A stretch of 14,903 nucleotides of DNA, taken from positions 1 through 14,903 of the forward strand of contig JAIFNF010000015.1 in NCBI GenBank assembly GCA_020047885.1, written 5' to 3'. Numbering within the stretch: the stretch's first letter is position 1; every line of letters begins with the position of its first letter. This document shows, piece by piece, positions 5,697-14,903 of this stretch. Source of the DNA: Gammaproteobacteria bacterium. Its GTDB lineage: Bacteria; Pseudomonadota; Gammaproteobacteria; Competibacterales; Competibacteraceae. The notes beneath the pieces are model-generated. The model saw only the letters and a program-made list of their open reading frames with translations. It did not search any database and had not been told where the DNA came from. A program made the translations under genes and the position numbers.

Positions 5697-8600
5697 TCAG
5701 GTGCCTGCCAACATGACCCGGTTGCGACCGGCATGTTTGGCTTCATAGAGACCGGCATCGGCGGCCGCCAGCAGCCGTTCCGGCGAAGCCTCCGGTTCGG
5801 GTTGCGCCACAACTGCAACGCCAACACTGACGGTCACGACCGAGGCGGCGGTATTGTACGCATGAGGAATCCGGCAGGCCGCCACCGCCGCCCGGAGTTT
5901 CTCGGCCATCTCCACGGCTTCCGGCGCGGTCAATCCGGGCAATACGACCACAAATTCTTCCCCGCCATAACGGGCAACCAGATCGCCGGCCCGTTGCGCC
6001 GCGCCGGCCAGCGCCTGCGCGACCTGCCGCAGACAGTCATCCCCGGCTTGATGCCCGTAATGATCGTTGTAGGTCTTGAAATGATCGACATCCAGCATGG
6101 CTACCGCCAGCGGCAGTCCCTGACGTGAGGCTCGTTTCCATTCGGCAGCCCAGACCGCGTCGAATTTGCGCCGGTTCGCGATGCCGGTCAGTCCATCGCA
6201 TTCGCTGAGTTGTTGCAACTGGCGATTGGCCTCGGACAGCTCACGAGTGCGCTCCGCCACCTGCCGCTCCAGATTTTCATAGAGGCGGGCGTTTTCAATG
6301 CAAATTGCGGCCTGCGCCAGGAGCATCTGTAGAATCTGAATGCGCTCCGGCGCAAACGCTCCGGCCAGCAAATCATTTTCCAGATACAGCACCCCGCTCA
6401 GGCGGCTCTGCGTCAGGAGCGGCAAACACAGCACCGAATGTACGTCGCGCCGGGTCACTTCGGGGTCGCGGCCAAACACCGGATCCTGGCGGGCGTCGTC
6501 CAGCGCCAGCGCCTGCTGGGTGCGAATGACGTAGCGGATCAGGGTGGCGCACACCGTCGTGGCCGACGCCAGCGGAATCTGCTCCAGACAGGCTTCAGCG
6601 TTCAGAACGCTGGCCTGCGCCATTATCAACCAATCTTCCAGACCGGGTAGCAACAGATACCCCCGATCAGCACCAGCGTTTTCAATCACAATCACCATCA
6701 ATTTCTGCAACAGGTTGTCCAGTTGCATCTCGCTGGACAGCGCCAATGACGCCTTGAGTACGGTATCCAGATCCAGCTTGTGCGTGGAGATAGAGGCGGT
6801 GGATTGATTGCTGGACGGGCGGTTGGACGGGGTTCGGGTCTCGGTCAACAGCCGGGAAAATTCCTGATTCAGTGCCTGCGCCTTGCCGGTCGCGCCCCAC
6901 TGGTAATAGTGGAAAACCGCTTCTTCCAGCACCGGCTTGGCAGGCAGCCGGGCGTCCCGTTCCAAATGCAGACGCCCGGCGCGTTCCCGGCTAAGGGCAA
7001 TACCCTGTGGGCAGTGATACTGGCGAGCCAAAGCCGTTGCCTGATCGTAGCGACTGAAAGCATCCTCAAGGCGCTGTTCCAGATGTGCCGCTTCGGCCCG
7101 AAGTAACTGCTCCTGCCAAGCAAAATTGTCAGGACAGTGCGCGGTCCATTGAGCAAAGTCAGCGATAGCCTCATGCAGGGTCGCAGCGATGAGCGCCTGC
7201 TCCGCCGCATTCGCCTGGGCATGGATCGACGCCCCAGCCAGCGCCCGGTAAAAGGTAAATACGGTGGTTTCGTACAGAATCGGAATGTATTGCATCCAGT
7301 CGGCATGGGCGCTGGCGAAATCCCATGCAGCCCGCCACTGGCCAAACAGATAGAGCAATTGCAGCTTGAAGTTGAGGAAATAGGCCAGGCCGTGGCCAAA
7401 CCGGGTTTCGGGTTGCTGCCAGCGCGCCAGCCAGGCGTGCTCGTCAATGTCCGGCGTACTCAGCGAAGTCAGGTCCGCACCTTCGCCCTTGAGCCGTTGC
7501 AAAAACAGATAGCAGAACCGTTCGCTCATCAAAAACGGCGAACCGGTCGGGGCGTAAAAGGCCAGGCTGATCGTGCACTCAGCCAGCGCCTTGTCCACGG
7601 TCAGCGCCGCCAGCGTGGTCTTGGGAATCATGGTACGGGCGTAACCGGCGAACACCAGATTGCCGTTCTCGATCCCGTACTGATACGCCTGCTGGTAAAC
7701 AGCGATCTGCTCGGTCAGTGGTTCTACCCAGTGCAGGGCGCAGACGGCGTAGAGGAAGGTGACTTGGGCGCGAATGCGGGGATTGGGATAGCGCTCATTC
7801 AGGCGCATCGCCAGTGCGCCCAGCGCATAAGCATCCTGATAGTTGCGGAATTGCTGGACGATGATGACCGTCGCCCAGGCGAAACCAATGGCGGACATGG
7901 CGTTGTGGCCATAGCGCATCGAACGGTTGACCACTTCCATCACGATATAGGGAAACAGACTGGGAATGGCGATGTAGGTCCCGTCGGTCAGAATCGCCAT
8001 CAGGCGAATGATCTGATCCTGGTCCCGGTCGGTGACCTCCTCCAGGGCAATCAACTCGCCAATGGGGCGGTCGTTGAGCAACCTGGCGTAATCGGTCAGG
8101 TGGTCGGCCAGATGCGCCTGCAACCCGGCAGCGTCGTGAGCGTCAGGCAGGGTCGCGCCAAACAGTTGCAGGGCAGCGCGAGCCACTTCGACCAGTTCGT
8201 TATATTTGCCCAACTGGTTGTACTGGATGATTTTTTGCAGATAGATTTCCGCCTGATCATAGCGGTCGGCGGCGTGGGCCAGAGCCTCGTTAATATCCGC
8301 TTCGGCGGCGGCAAACGCGCCGAGCAGATAGGCGGCGTCCGCCCGTTCCCGGTAAATATCGAGAGTAAGCCGGTAATGCGCCGTCCAGGCATCAGCAGCC
8401 AACAGATCGGCGGCCGCCTGAAAATGCCGCAGAGCCGGTTTATAAGCGGTTGATGCCTTGGCCTTGCGGCCGGCCTGGAGATTGAGCCGGGACAACTGGA
8501 ATCGCTCATCCGGGTCATCGAGCAGCGCCAGCGCCGCATTCAAATGCCCGGTAATGTCGAACAGGCGTTCCTCCAGTTCCGCCGGCCCGGCGTGGTGCCA

Positions 8601-10676
8601 GAGCTGCTGACCGATTTGCCGGTGCAACGGCCCGAGCGCTTCCGGGGCAATCAGCGAATAGGCCGCCTGTTGCACCCGGTCATGCAGAAAGCGAAATTCG
8701 GCATGACCGGTCACTACCAAGCCTTCCCGGATCGCCTCCCAGAGGTCACTGCCGGTATCACGGTCGCTTTTGCCATAAATGGTCGCCAGCACCGTCAGGG
8801 CAAAGCGATTGCCCAGACAGGCCGCCAGTTTCAGCGCCTGTTGAGTAGGCGGACTCAGGCGGCTGATCTTGCCCACCATCAGCTCCACCACATTGTCGGT
8901 CATCCCGGCAGCTTGAATCCGCGCCAGGTCCCATTGCCAGCGCCGGTTCGTCAGGTCCAGCCAGAACAGGCCCTGGGCATGAAGTTCCTTGAGGAACTGG
9001 GTGACGAAAAAGGGATTGCCGCCGGTTTTCTCCAGCAGCAGACCCGCCAGTTCCCCGGTCGCCGCGGTGGATTGATGGAGCGTGTCGGCGACCAACTGGT
9101 TCAAATCATCCAGCGCCAGCGGCTCCAGCAGTACGGTGTGCAGCCGGGCGCCGGCCTCGCGGAGCCGGTGGAGCGTCAACATCAGCGGGTGCGAGGCGGA
9201 AACTTCGTTATCCCGATAAGCGCCCAGCATCAGCAAACTGCGGCTGTCCGGGTCGGCGCACAGCACCTCCATCAGAGCCAGCGACGGCGCATCCGCCCAC
9301 TGCAAATCATCCAGGAACACCACCAGCGGATGCGCCGGGCGGGCGAAGACCGCGATGAACTGCTGAAACGACCGGCTGAAACGATTCTGGGCCTCGGCGG
9401 CGCCTAATTCCGGCACTGGCGGCTGGGGACCGGTCATCCATGCCACTTCAGGAATAACGTCGATAATCACCCGGACATTGGCTCCCAGCGCGTCCAGCAA
9501 CGCCTGCCGCCAATGCTGAATCCGGGTGTCCTGCTCGGTCAGCAACTGGTTCACCAGGCGGCGAAAGGCCTGGATCAGGGCAGAAAACGGAATATCCCGC
9601 TGAAATTGATCGTGCTTGCCGGCGATGAAATAGCCGCGCTGGCGCACCAGCGATTTTTGCACCTCATTAACCAGCGAGGTTTTGCCAATGCCGGAATAGC
9701 CGCCGACCAGCAGTAATTCCGAACGTCCGGCCGCTACCCGGTCGAAGGCTTCCAGCAACCGGGCAATTTCCGGATCCCGGCCATAGAGCCGATAGGCCAC
9801 CTGAAAATGACTGGACACATCCTGTTGTCCCAGTTCCAGGGCCAGCGATGACGCGGCGGAACCGGCCTGAAGCGCAGCTAGGTCGGATTGCACCCCGCTC
9901 GCGCTCTGGTAGCGATCCTCGGCTTTCTTTTCCAGCAGCTTCATCACCAGATCAGACAGCAGCGGGGGAAGCGCCGGATTCAACACCTGCGGCGGCACCG
10001 GCAGCCGGGCGATATGGCAATGCACCATCTCCAGCGGGTCCGCGGTGACAAAAGGCAGCGTCCCGGTCAGCATCTGGTAGTAGCACACCCCCAGCGAGTA
10101 GAGATCGGTGCGGTAATCGATCATCCGGTTCATCCGCCCGGTCTGTTCCGGCGAGACGTAGGGCAGCGTCCCTTCAATGAGTTCCGGGACGCACACCTCT
10201 GGGGTTTCGACGCCGATCAGGGTAGACAACCCGAAATCGGTCAGCTTCACTACCCCCGTTTCCGGATGAATCAGCACATTAGCCGGATTCAGGTCCTTGT
10301 GGATGATGCGCTGCCCGTGCATTTGCGCCAGACCTTCTGCCATCTGGATCGCGACCGGCAGGAACCCGGCAACACTCGTGGGCTTCGCGTTCAGCCACTG
10401 AGCCAGATCGCAAGCGCCATAATCCTCTTCAATAATGGCGAACCCGGCGCGGTGCTGCACCAGGTCATACACCCGGATGATCCGGCTCAACGAGAGGGCG
10501 GCGAGCAGGTTATATTCGTTTTGATAGCGCAGGTTTTCCCGCACCGAAAAGGTTGGGGATGTGGAGGTTTTGATCACGACCGGCAACGCATCACACGCCC
10601 GCTGACCACGGAATACCTGGCTGTGATTGCTCTCGTAAATCATCTCGAGAGCGATATATCCGTGAAGGGCAAGCAT
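5697..10676 (-). CDS. Ser/Thr kinase - AAA ATPase - GAF - diguanylate cyclase signalling protein
   Basis: A 1659-residue multidomain protein. Residues 1-~270 are a Ser/Thr kinase: Lys36 in VVIK, likely helix-C Glu54, HKDLNPANV (126-134; Asp128, Asn133), DFG (147-149) and SPEQTGRMNR (175-184). Next is an AAA/STAND-type ATPase with Walker A GGYSGIGKTS (325-334, Lys332) and Walker B VVFLDDLQW (Asp456, Asp457). A helical, TPR-like region spans about 640-1300. A GAF domain (~1312-1465) and a short coiled coil (about 1463-1490) follow. The C-terminal GGDEF domain (1494-1655) has DGLTGIANRR, DVDHFKTYND, active-site GGEEF (1571-1575) and an RAGD inhibitory site (1562-1565). All kinase and cyclase key residues are present, so it should phosphorylate proteins and make c-di-GMP, with product inhibition. 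No membrane segment is apparent, so it is probably cytoplasmic. The ATG 10676 has AGGA nine bases upstream. The gene is divergent from the peptidase genes and convergent with leuB. The signal sensed is unknown. Confidence 0.93.
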   Translation of the reverse strand: MLALHGYIALEMIYESNHSQVFRGQRACDALPVVIKTSTSPTFSVRENLRYQNEYNLLAALSLSRIIRVYDLVQHRAGFAIIEEDYGACDLAQWLNAKPTSVAGFLPVAIQMAEGLAQMHGQRIIHKDLNPANVLIHPETGVVKLTDFGLSTLIGVETPEVCVPELIEGTLPYVSPEQTGRMNRMIDYRTDLYSLGVCYYQMLTGTLPFVTADPLEMVHCHIARLPVPPQVLNPALPPLLSDLVMKLLEKKAEDRYQSASGVQSDLAALQAGSAASSLALELGQQDVSSHFQVAYRLYGRDPEIARLLEAFDRVAAGRSELLLVGGYSGIGKTSLVNEVQKSLVRQRGYFIAGKHDQFQRDIPFSALIQAFRRLVNQLLTEQDTRIQHWRQALLDALGANVRVIIDVIPEVAWMTGPQPPVPELGAAEAQNRFSRSFQQFIAVFARPAHPLVVFLDDLQWADAPSLALMEVLCADPDSRSLLMLGAYRDNEVSASHPLMLTLHRLREAGARLHTVLLEPLALDDLNQLVADTLHQSTAATGELAGLLLEKTGGNPFFVTQFLKELHAQGLFWLDLTNRRWQWDLARIQAAGMTDNVVELMVGKISRLSPPTQQALKLAACLGNRFALTVLATIYGKSDRDTGSDLWEAIREGLVVTGHAEFRFLHDRVQQAAYSLIAPEALGPLHRQIGQQLWHHAGPAELEERLFDITGHLNAALALLDDPDERFQLSRLNLQAGRKAKASTAYKPALRHFQAAADLLAADAWTAHYRLTLDIYRERADAAYLLGAFAAAEADINEALAHAADRYDQAEIYLQKIIQYNQLGKYNELVEVARAALQLFGATLPDAHDAAGLQAHLADHLTDYARLLNDRPIGELIALEEVTDRDQDQIIRLMAILTDGTYIAIPSLFPYIVMEVVNRSMRYGHNAMSAIGFAWATVIIVQQFRNYQDAYALGALAMRLNERYPNPRIRAQVTFLYAVCALHWVEPLTEQIAVYQQAYQYGIENGNLVFAGYARTMIPKTTLAALTVDKALAECTISLAFYAPTGSPFLMSERFCYLFLQRLKGEGADLTSLSTPDIDEHAWLARWQQPETRFGHGLAYFLNFKLQLLYLFGQWRAAWDFASAHADWMQYIPILYETTVFTFYRALAGASIHAQANAAEQALIAATLHEAIADFAQWTAHCPDNFAWQEQLLRAEAAHLEQRLEDAFSRYDQATALARQYHCPQGIALSRERAGRLHLERDARLPAKPVLEEAVFHYYQWGATGKAQALNQEFSRLLTETRTPSNRPSSNQSTASISTHKLDLDTVLKASLALSSEMQLDNLLQKLMVIVIENAGADRGYLLLPGLEDWLIMAQASVLNAEACLEQIPLASATTVCATLIRYVIRTQQALALDDARQDPVFGRDPEVTRRDVHSVLCLPLLTQSRLSGVLYLENDLLAGAFAPERIQILQMLLAQAAICIENARLYENLERQVAERTRELSEANRQLQQLSECDGLTGIANRRKFDAVWAAEWKRASRQGLPLAVAMLDVDHFKTYNDHYGHQAGDDCLRQVAQALAGAAQRAGDLVARYGGEEFVVVLPGLTAPEAVEMAEKLRAAVAACRIPHAYNTAASVVTVSVGVAVVAQPEPEASPERLLAAADAGLYEAKHAGRNRVMLAGT

Positions 10677-10900
10677 TGGGTATGATCCTGTAGAGGTTGA
10701 GGTCAGAACGCTAGCATAAACCTACTACCGCTTGGAAAGTATGGAAAATATCCATTATCCCTTTAGGCGGTTAAAATCTCATGTGCGGCCTTATACGAAA
10801 TCAGACTACTGATACCCTTTATTCCGCTGAACCCTTGCGCACCCCGGTTGCCAAAACGCTGGAACCGCCCTTTTGGAATCGCCCCATTCACGGAGACCCC
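10677..10900. promoter_or_regulatory. Divergent intergenic region between the kinase and peptidase genes
   Basis: This 224-nt stretch separates the minus-strand kinase gene from the plus-strand M16 operon and must carry promoters for both, unless transcription enters from elsewhere. Its middle (about 10710-10780) is clearly more AT-rich than the genes around it. Weak sigma70-like elements can be picked out, such as TTGGAA near 10733 and TAAAAT near 10770, but no well-spaced consensus pair. An open reading frame extends upstream of the peptidase to 10781, yet the signal peptide and ribosome site place the real start at 10901. Confidence 0.35.
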
Positions 10901-12277
10901 ATGCGCAAATCCCGCCTTGCTGCCCTTTTTTGGCTCACCGTCAGCCCACTGACCGTCCTGGCTGCTGTCCCGGTCCATGAATTCACCCTGGACAATGGCC
11001 TGAAAATCCTGGTGCGTGAAGACCATCGCGCCCCGGTCGTGGTTTCGCAAATCTGGTACAAGGTCGGCTCCAGCTATGAACCCAGTGGCCTGACCGGCAT
11101 CTCCCACCTGCTCGAACATCTGATGTTCAAAGGCACGCCCAACACCCCAGGCGGTGAATTCTCCCGCATCATTGCCGCGAATGGCGGCGATCAGAACGCC
11201 TTTACCTCCTACGACTACACCGCCTATTTCCAGACGCTGGAAAAGGAACGGCTGGAACTCAGCTTCCGGCTGGAAGCCGACCGGATGCGTCATCTGCTGC
11301 TGAAACCGGAGGATGTGACCAAGGAAGCGCAGGTCGTGGCCGAGGAACGCCGGTTGCGGACGGAAGACCAGCCGGAGGCGCTCACTCACGAACGTTTCCA
11401 GGCCGCCGCCTACGTCACCAGTCCTTACCGCAATCCGATTATCGGTTGGATGCAGGACATTGCCTCGATCCAGCCTGACGATCTGCGCCGCTGGTACCAG
11501 CAGTGGTATGCGCCGAACAATGCGACGTTGATCGTCGTCGGCGACGTTGAACCCGCCAAGGTGCGGGCACTGGCGGAGAAGCATTTCGGCCCCCTGCCCA
11601 CCAGCACGTTGACCCCGCCCCGCCCAGTCGTCGAAATTCCCCAGCAAGGCGAGCGGCGCATCACCGTCAAAACCCCCGCCGAAGTGCCCTATGTGATTCT
11701 CGGCTATAAAGCCCCGACGCTGAAAACCACCGCTGAAGCGTGGGAACCCTACGCGCTGGCGGTGCTGGACGGCGTTCTCGACGGCGGCAACAGTGGCCGA
11801 ATCAGCCGCAATCTGATTCGCGGTTCGCAGGTCGCGGCAGCCGCGGGAACCGGTTATAGCCCCACGTCACGGTTGGAGGGGCTATTCACCCTGGCTGGCA
11901 ATCCAGCGCCGGGTCGCAACAGTGCCGAACTGGAACAGGCGCTGCGGGCTGAAATCGCCAGGCTCCGTGAAGAGCTGATCAGTCCCGAAGAACTGGCGCG
12001 GGTGGTCGCCCAGGTCACGGCTGCGGATGTTTACCAACAAGACTCGCTGTTCTATCAGGGGATGCGGATGGGTATTCTGGAAACGGTCGGGCTGGGCTGG
12101 AACCGGCTCGATGATTACGTCCAGCGCATTCAGGCCGTTACCCCGGAACAGGTGCGCACGGTCGCCCGTCAGTATCTGACCGATGACCGGCTGACGGTCG
12201 CCATGCTGGAGCCGTTGCCGGCGGAAGGTCGGCAGTTGGCAGCGCCCGGCGCGGTGATGAATCATGCCGTGCGCTAA
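10901..12277 (+). CDS. Periplasmic M16 zinc peptidase, catalytic subunit
   Basis: A 458-residue M16 (insulinase/pitrilysin-type) metallopeptidase. The start ATG 10901 is chosen because CGGAG lies five bases upstream and the protein then begins with a Sec signal peptide (MRKSRLAALFWL..., cleavage around residues 21-22). The inverted zinc motif is HLLEH (His69, Glu72, His73) in GISHLLEHLMFKGT, and the distal zinc Glu lies in AQVVAEERRLR (Glu148/149), about 76 residues on. Downstream are the M16 features NGGDQNAFTSYDYTAYF, the WYAPNNATLIVVGDV segment and a C-terminal half without a second zinc site. M16 enzymes form a two-half chamber that degrades peptides. The next gene encodes a homologue lacking the zinc motif, so the pair probably works as a heterodimer. 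The order with rsmD and coaD downstream is seen in other gammaproteobacteria. Its physiological substrate is unknown. Confidence 0.94.
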   Translation: MRKSRLAALFWLTVSPLTVLAAVPVHEFTLDNGLKILVREDHRAPVVVSQIWYKVGSSYEPSGLTGISHLLEHLMFKGTPNTPGGEFSRIIAANGGDQNAFTSYDYTAYFQTLEKERLELSFRLEADRMRHLLLKPEDVTKEAQVVAEERRLRTEDQPEALTHERFQAAAYVTSPYRNPIIGWMQDIASIQPDDLRRWYQQWYAPNNATLIVVGDVEPAKVRALAEKHFGPLPTSTLTPPRPVVEIPQQGERRITVKTPAEVPYVILGYKAPTLKTTAEAWEPYALAVLDGVLDGGNSGRISRNLIRGSQVAAAAGTGYSPTSRLEGLFTLAGNPAPGRNSAELEQALRAEIARLREELISPEELARVVAQVTAADVYQQDSLFYQGMRMGILETVGLGWNRLDDYVQRIQAVTPEQVRTVARQYLTDDRLTVAMLEPLPAEGRQLAAPGAVMNHAVR

Positions 12278-12278
12278 A

Positions 12279-12318
12279 CCCTCCCTCACCCCCACCCCCT
12301 TTCCCATGAGGAGCGGGG
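12279..12318 (+). repeat. Degenerate copy of a dispersed CCCTCACCCCCA-type repeat
   Basis: Just after the stop of the first peptidase gene, the sequence has CCCTCACCCCCA followed by a C-run, TTTCCCATGAGGAG and CGGGG. It shares the CCCTCACCCCCA core and the C-rich/G-rich layout with the better copy at 14248-14290, but its stem is poor. It fills most of the 66-nt gap between the two peptidase genes. It may be a decayed copy of the same element; convergent low-complexity sequence is possible. Confidence 0.45.
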
Positions 12319-12343
12319 CGTTTGCCGTCAGGATTCTTTCACT

Positions 12344-13674
12344 ATGCCCGCTTTGAAATTAGTGCTGCCCCACGTTCTCGCCGCCGCCCTGCTACTGGTT
12401 TCCAGCCTGGCGGTCGCTGTCCCGGACATTCAACACTGGCGCACCGCTAACGGCGTTCCGGTTTACTTTATCGCTGCCCGCGAACTGCCGATGATCGATG
12501 CGCAACTGCTGTTCAGCGCCGGTTCGGTGCGCGATGATGGGAAACCGGGATTGGCGCAACTGACCAATGCCTTGCTGGAAGAAGGTGCAGGCGACTGGTC
12601 GGCGGATGAAATTGCCGACCGGCTGGATCGGATTGGTGCCCGCCTCAGCGCCAGTTCCCGGCGCGATTCCGCCACCGTCTCGCTGCGCAGTCTGGCCGAT
12701 CCCCGCTATCTTCAGCCGGCGGTGGAAACGGTCGCCCGGTTGCTCAAGGAACCCACCTTCGCCCCGGATGCGCTGGAACGGGTGCGCCAGCAGATGCTGA
12801 CTGCGGTTCAGGAACGCGCCCAGTCGCCCGGTGCCATCGCCCCGGATGCCTTTTTTAAAGCCCTGTATGGCAACCACCCCTATGCCACGCCGTCCGGTGG
12901 GACTACGGCCAGCCTGAACGCCCTGACCCGTGCCGATATTCAGGATTTTCACCGCCGCCACTACACCGCCGCGAATGCCGTCGTGGTCGTGGTCGGCGAT
13001 CTCGATCGGCCCGCCGCCGAGCAGTTGGCGAATACCCTAGTCGGCGGCTTGCCCAAGGGTGAACCCATCCCCCTGCCTCCACCGGTTCCACCCGTTCCCA
13101 CCAGTCAGACCATCCGCATTCCCCATCCCTCCAGTCAAAGTCATATTCTGATCGGACAGGTCGGCATCAGCCGCGCTGATCCCGACTATGACGCACTCTA
13201 TCTGGGCAATCACGTTCTGGGCGGTAACGGGCTGGTATCGCAACTGGCTCAGGAAATCCGGGAAAAGCGCGGTCTGGCTTATGGGGCGTACAGCGCCTTC
13301 TCGCCGATGCGCCAGGCGGGTCCCTTCCTGATGAATCTGCAAACCCGCAATGATCAGGTGGATACCGCGCTCGATGTCGCGCAAACCACCCTGCGCGAAT
13401 TCACCGCCAAAGGACCGGACGCGCAGGTTCTGGAAGAAGCCCGGCAGAACATCACCGGCGGCTTTGCGCTCGATATTGCCGGCAATGGCAAACTGGCCAA
13501 TTATCTGGGGATGATCGCCTTCTACGGTCTGCCACTCGATTACCTGCAAAACTTCATCAGCGTTATGAACGGCATCAGCCTCGATCAGGTGAAAAGCGCC
13601 TGGCAACGGCACGTCCAGCCGGATCGGCTGATTACCGTGATTGTTGGCGGCTCACCGGCGACTCCGGCAACCCC

Positions 13675-13678
<4 letters not shown>
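12344..13678 (+). CDS. Periplasmic M16 family protein lacking the zinc motif (partner subunit)
   Basis: A 444-residue protein. It starts at ATG 12344 with a clear Sec signal peptide (hydrophobic 6-24, cleavage after AVA at residue 25). It has the M16 fold markers: FSAGSVRDDGKPGLAQLTNALLEEG at the position of the zinc helix, where HxxEH is replaced by LTNALLEEG, and in the C-terminal half REKRGLAYGAYS with Arg309 and Tyr313. That Arg/Tyr pair binds substrate in non-catalytic M16 subunits of two-subunit enzymes. With the preceding catalytic gene it probably forms a heterodimer, one subunit supplying zinc and the other substrate binding. It lies 66 nt after that gene, and its stop overlaps the rsmD start (ATGA). 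I see no obvious ribosome site directly before the ATG; GAGGAG at 12308-12313 is too far to count. Confidence 0.92.
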
Positions 13679-14854
<1,176 letters not shown>

Positions 14855-14867
14855 AATAGTCGGAAAT

Positions 14868-14900
14868 TCCGTGTGGCCAGTGGCTACGCCGGATTTTATT
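14868..14900 (+). terminator. Intrinsic terminator downstream of coaD
   Basis: The stem pairs GTGTGGCC (14871-14878) with GGCTACGC (14882-14889) around loop AGT, including two G-U pairs. One bulged C (14890) separates it from TCC/GGA pairing at 14868-14870 and 14891-14893. TTTTATT follows at once. It lies 13 nt after the coaD stop and most likely ends the peptidase-rsmD-coaD transcript. Confidence 0.72.
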
Positions 14901-14903
14901 CAA

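Noticed and set aside
7137..8453. Long plus-strand open frame (438 codons) opposite the kinase/GGDEF gene
   Set aside because: The minus-strand frame is one uninterrupted multidomain protein. The plus-strand translation is Gln/Gly/Arg-rich low-complexity sequence without motifs or a ribosome site.
10781..10900. N-terminal extension of the first M16 peptidase by 40 residues from ATG 10781
   Set aside because: The ATG at 10901 has a good ribosome site and starts directly with a signal peptide. The extension would bury that signal and has no family similarity.

Overview
The window looks like chromosomal DNA of a GC-rich gammaproteobacterium. FabB, MoaD/MoaE, LeuB, RsmD and CoaD all read as proteobacterial housekeeping proteins, and the order M16 peptidase - M16 peptidase - rsmD - coaD is known from gammaproteobacteria such as Pseudomonas. 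C/G-run hairpin repeats and a huge kinase/ATPase/GGDEF protein suggest a large environmental genome. A Competibacter/Contendobacter-like lineage would fit, but this is an impression from memory and not proven by the sequence.

Layout. (1) 1-326: the 3' end of fabB. (2) 389-1212: two translationally coupled small genes. One encodes a membrane-anchored coiled-coil protein. The other encodes a 124-residue exported protein whose predicted mature part holds six Trp residues, every one in a Trp-x-Asn/Asp triplet. (3) 1228-1762, minus strand: a decayed 3' fragment of a GIY-YIG nuclease-family gene with a frameshift and an in-frame stop. (4) 1768-2469: moaD and moaE, the two subunits of molybdopterin synthase. 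(5) 2520-4268: a fusion of an LplT-like transporter and a PlsC-like acyltransferase, whose last part is frameshifted; its normal C-terminus is still readable at 4258-4359. (6) 4413-5471: leuB. (7) 5513-5609: a three-hairpin inverted repeat between convergent genes. (8) 5697-10676, minus strand: a 1659-residue protein with Ser/Thr kinase, AAA ATPase, helical-repeat, GAF and diguanylate cyclase domains. (9) 10901-14854: a plus-strand run of a catalytic M16 peptidase, a partner M16 protein lacking the zinc motif, rsmD and coaD, closed by an intrinsic terminator at 14868-14900.

How the genes work together. MoaD and MoaE form one enzyme. The two M16 proteins probably form a periplasmic heterodimer. 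The large signalling protein could couple a kinase/ATPase sensory module to c-di-GMP synthesis. The other genes are housekeeping functions that share only their location. The most promising novelty is the Trp-x-Asn protein at 838-1212, which resembles precursors of radical-SAM-modified cyclophane peptides (triceptide/Grr-type), although no modifying enzyme lies in the window. Sequence decay is concentrated in 1228-1762 and 4250-4359. Dispersed repeats have shaped the leuB downstream region and the RsmD C-terminus.
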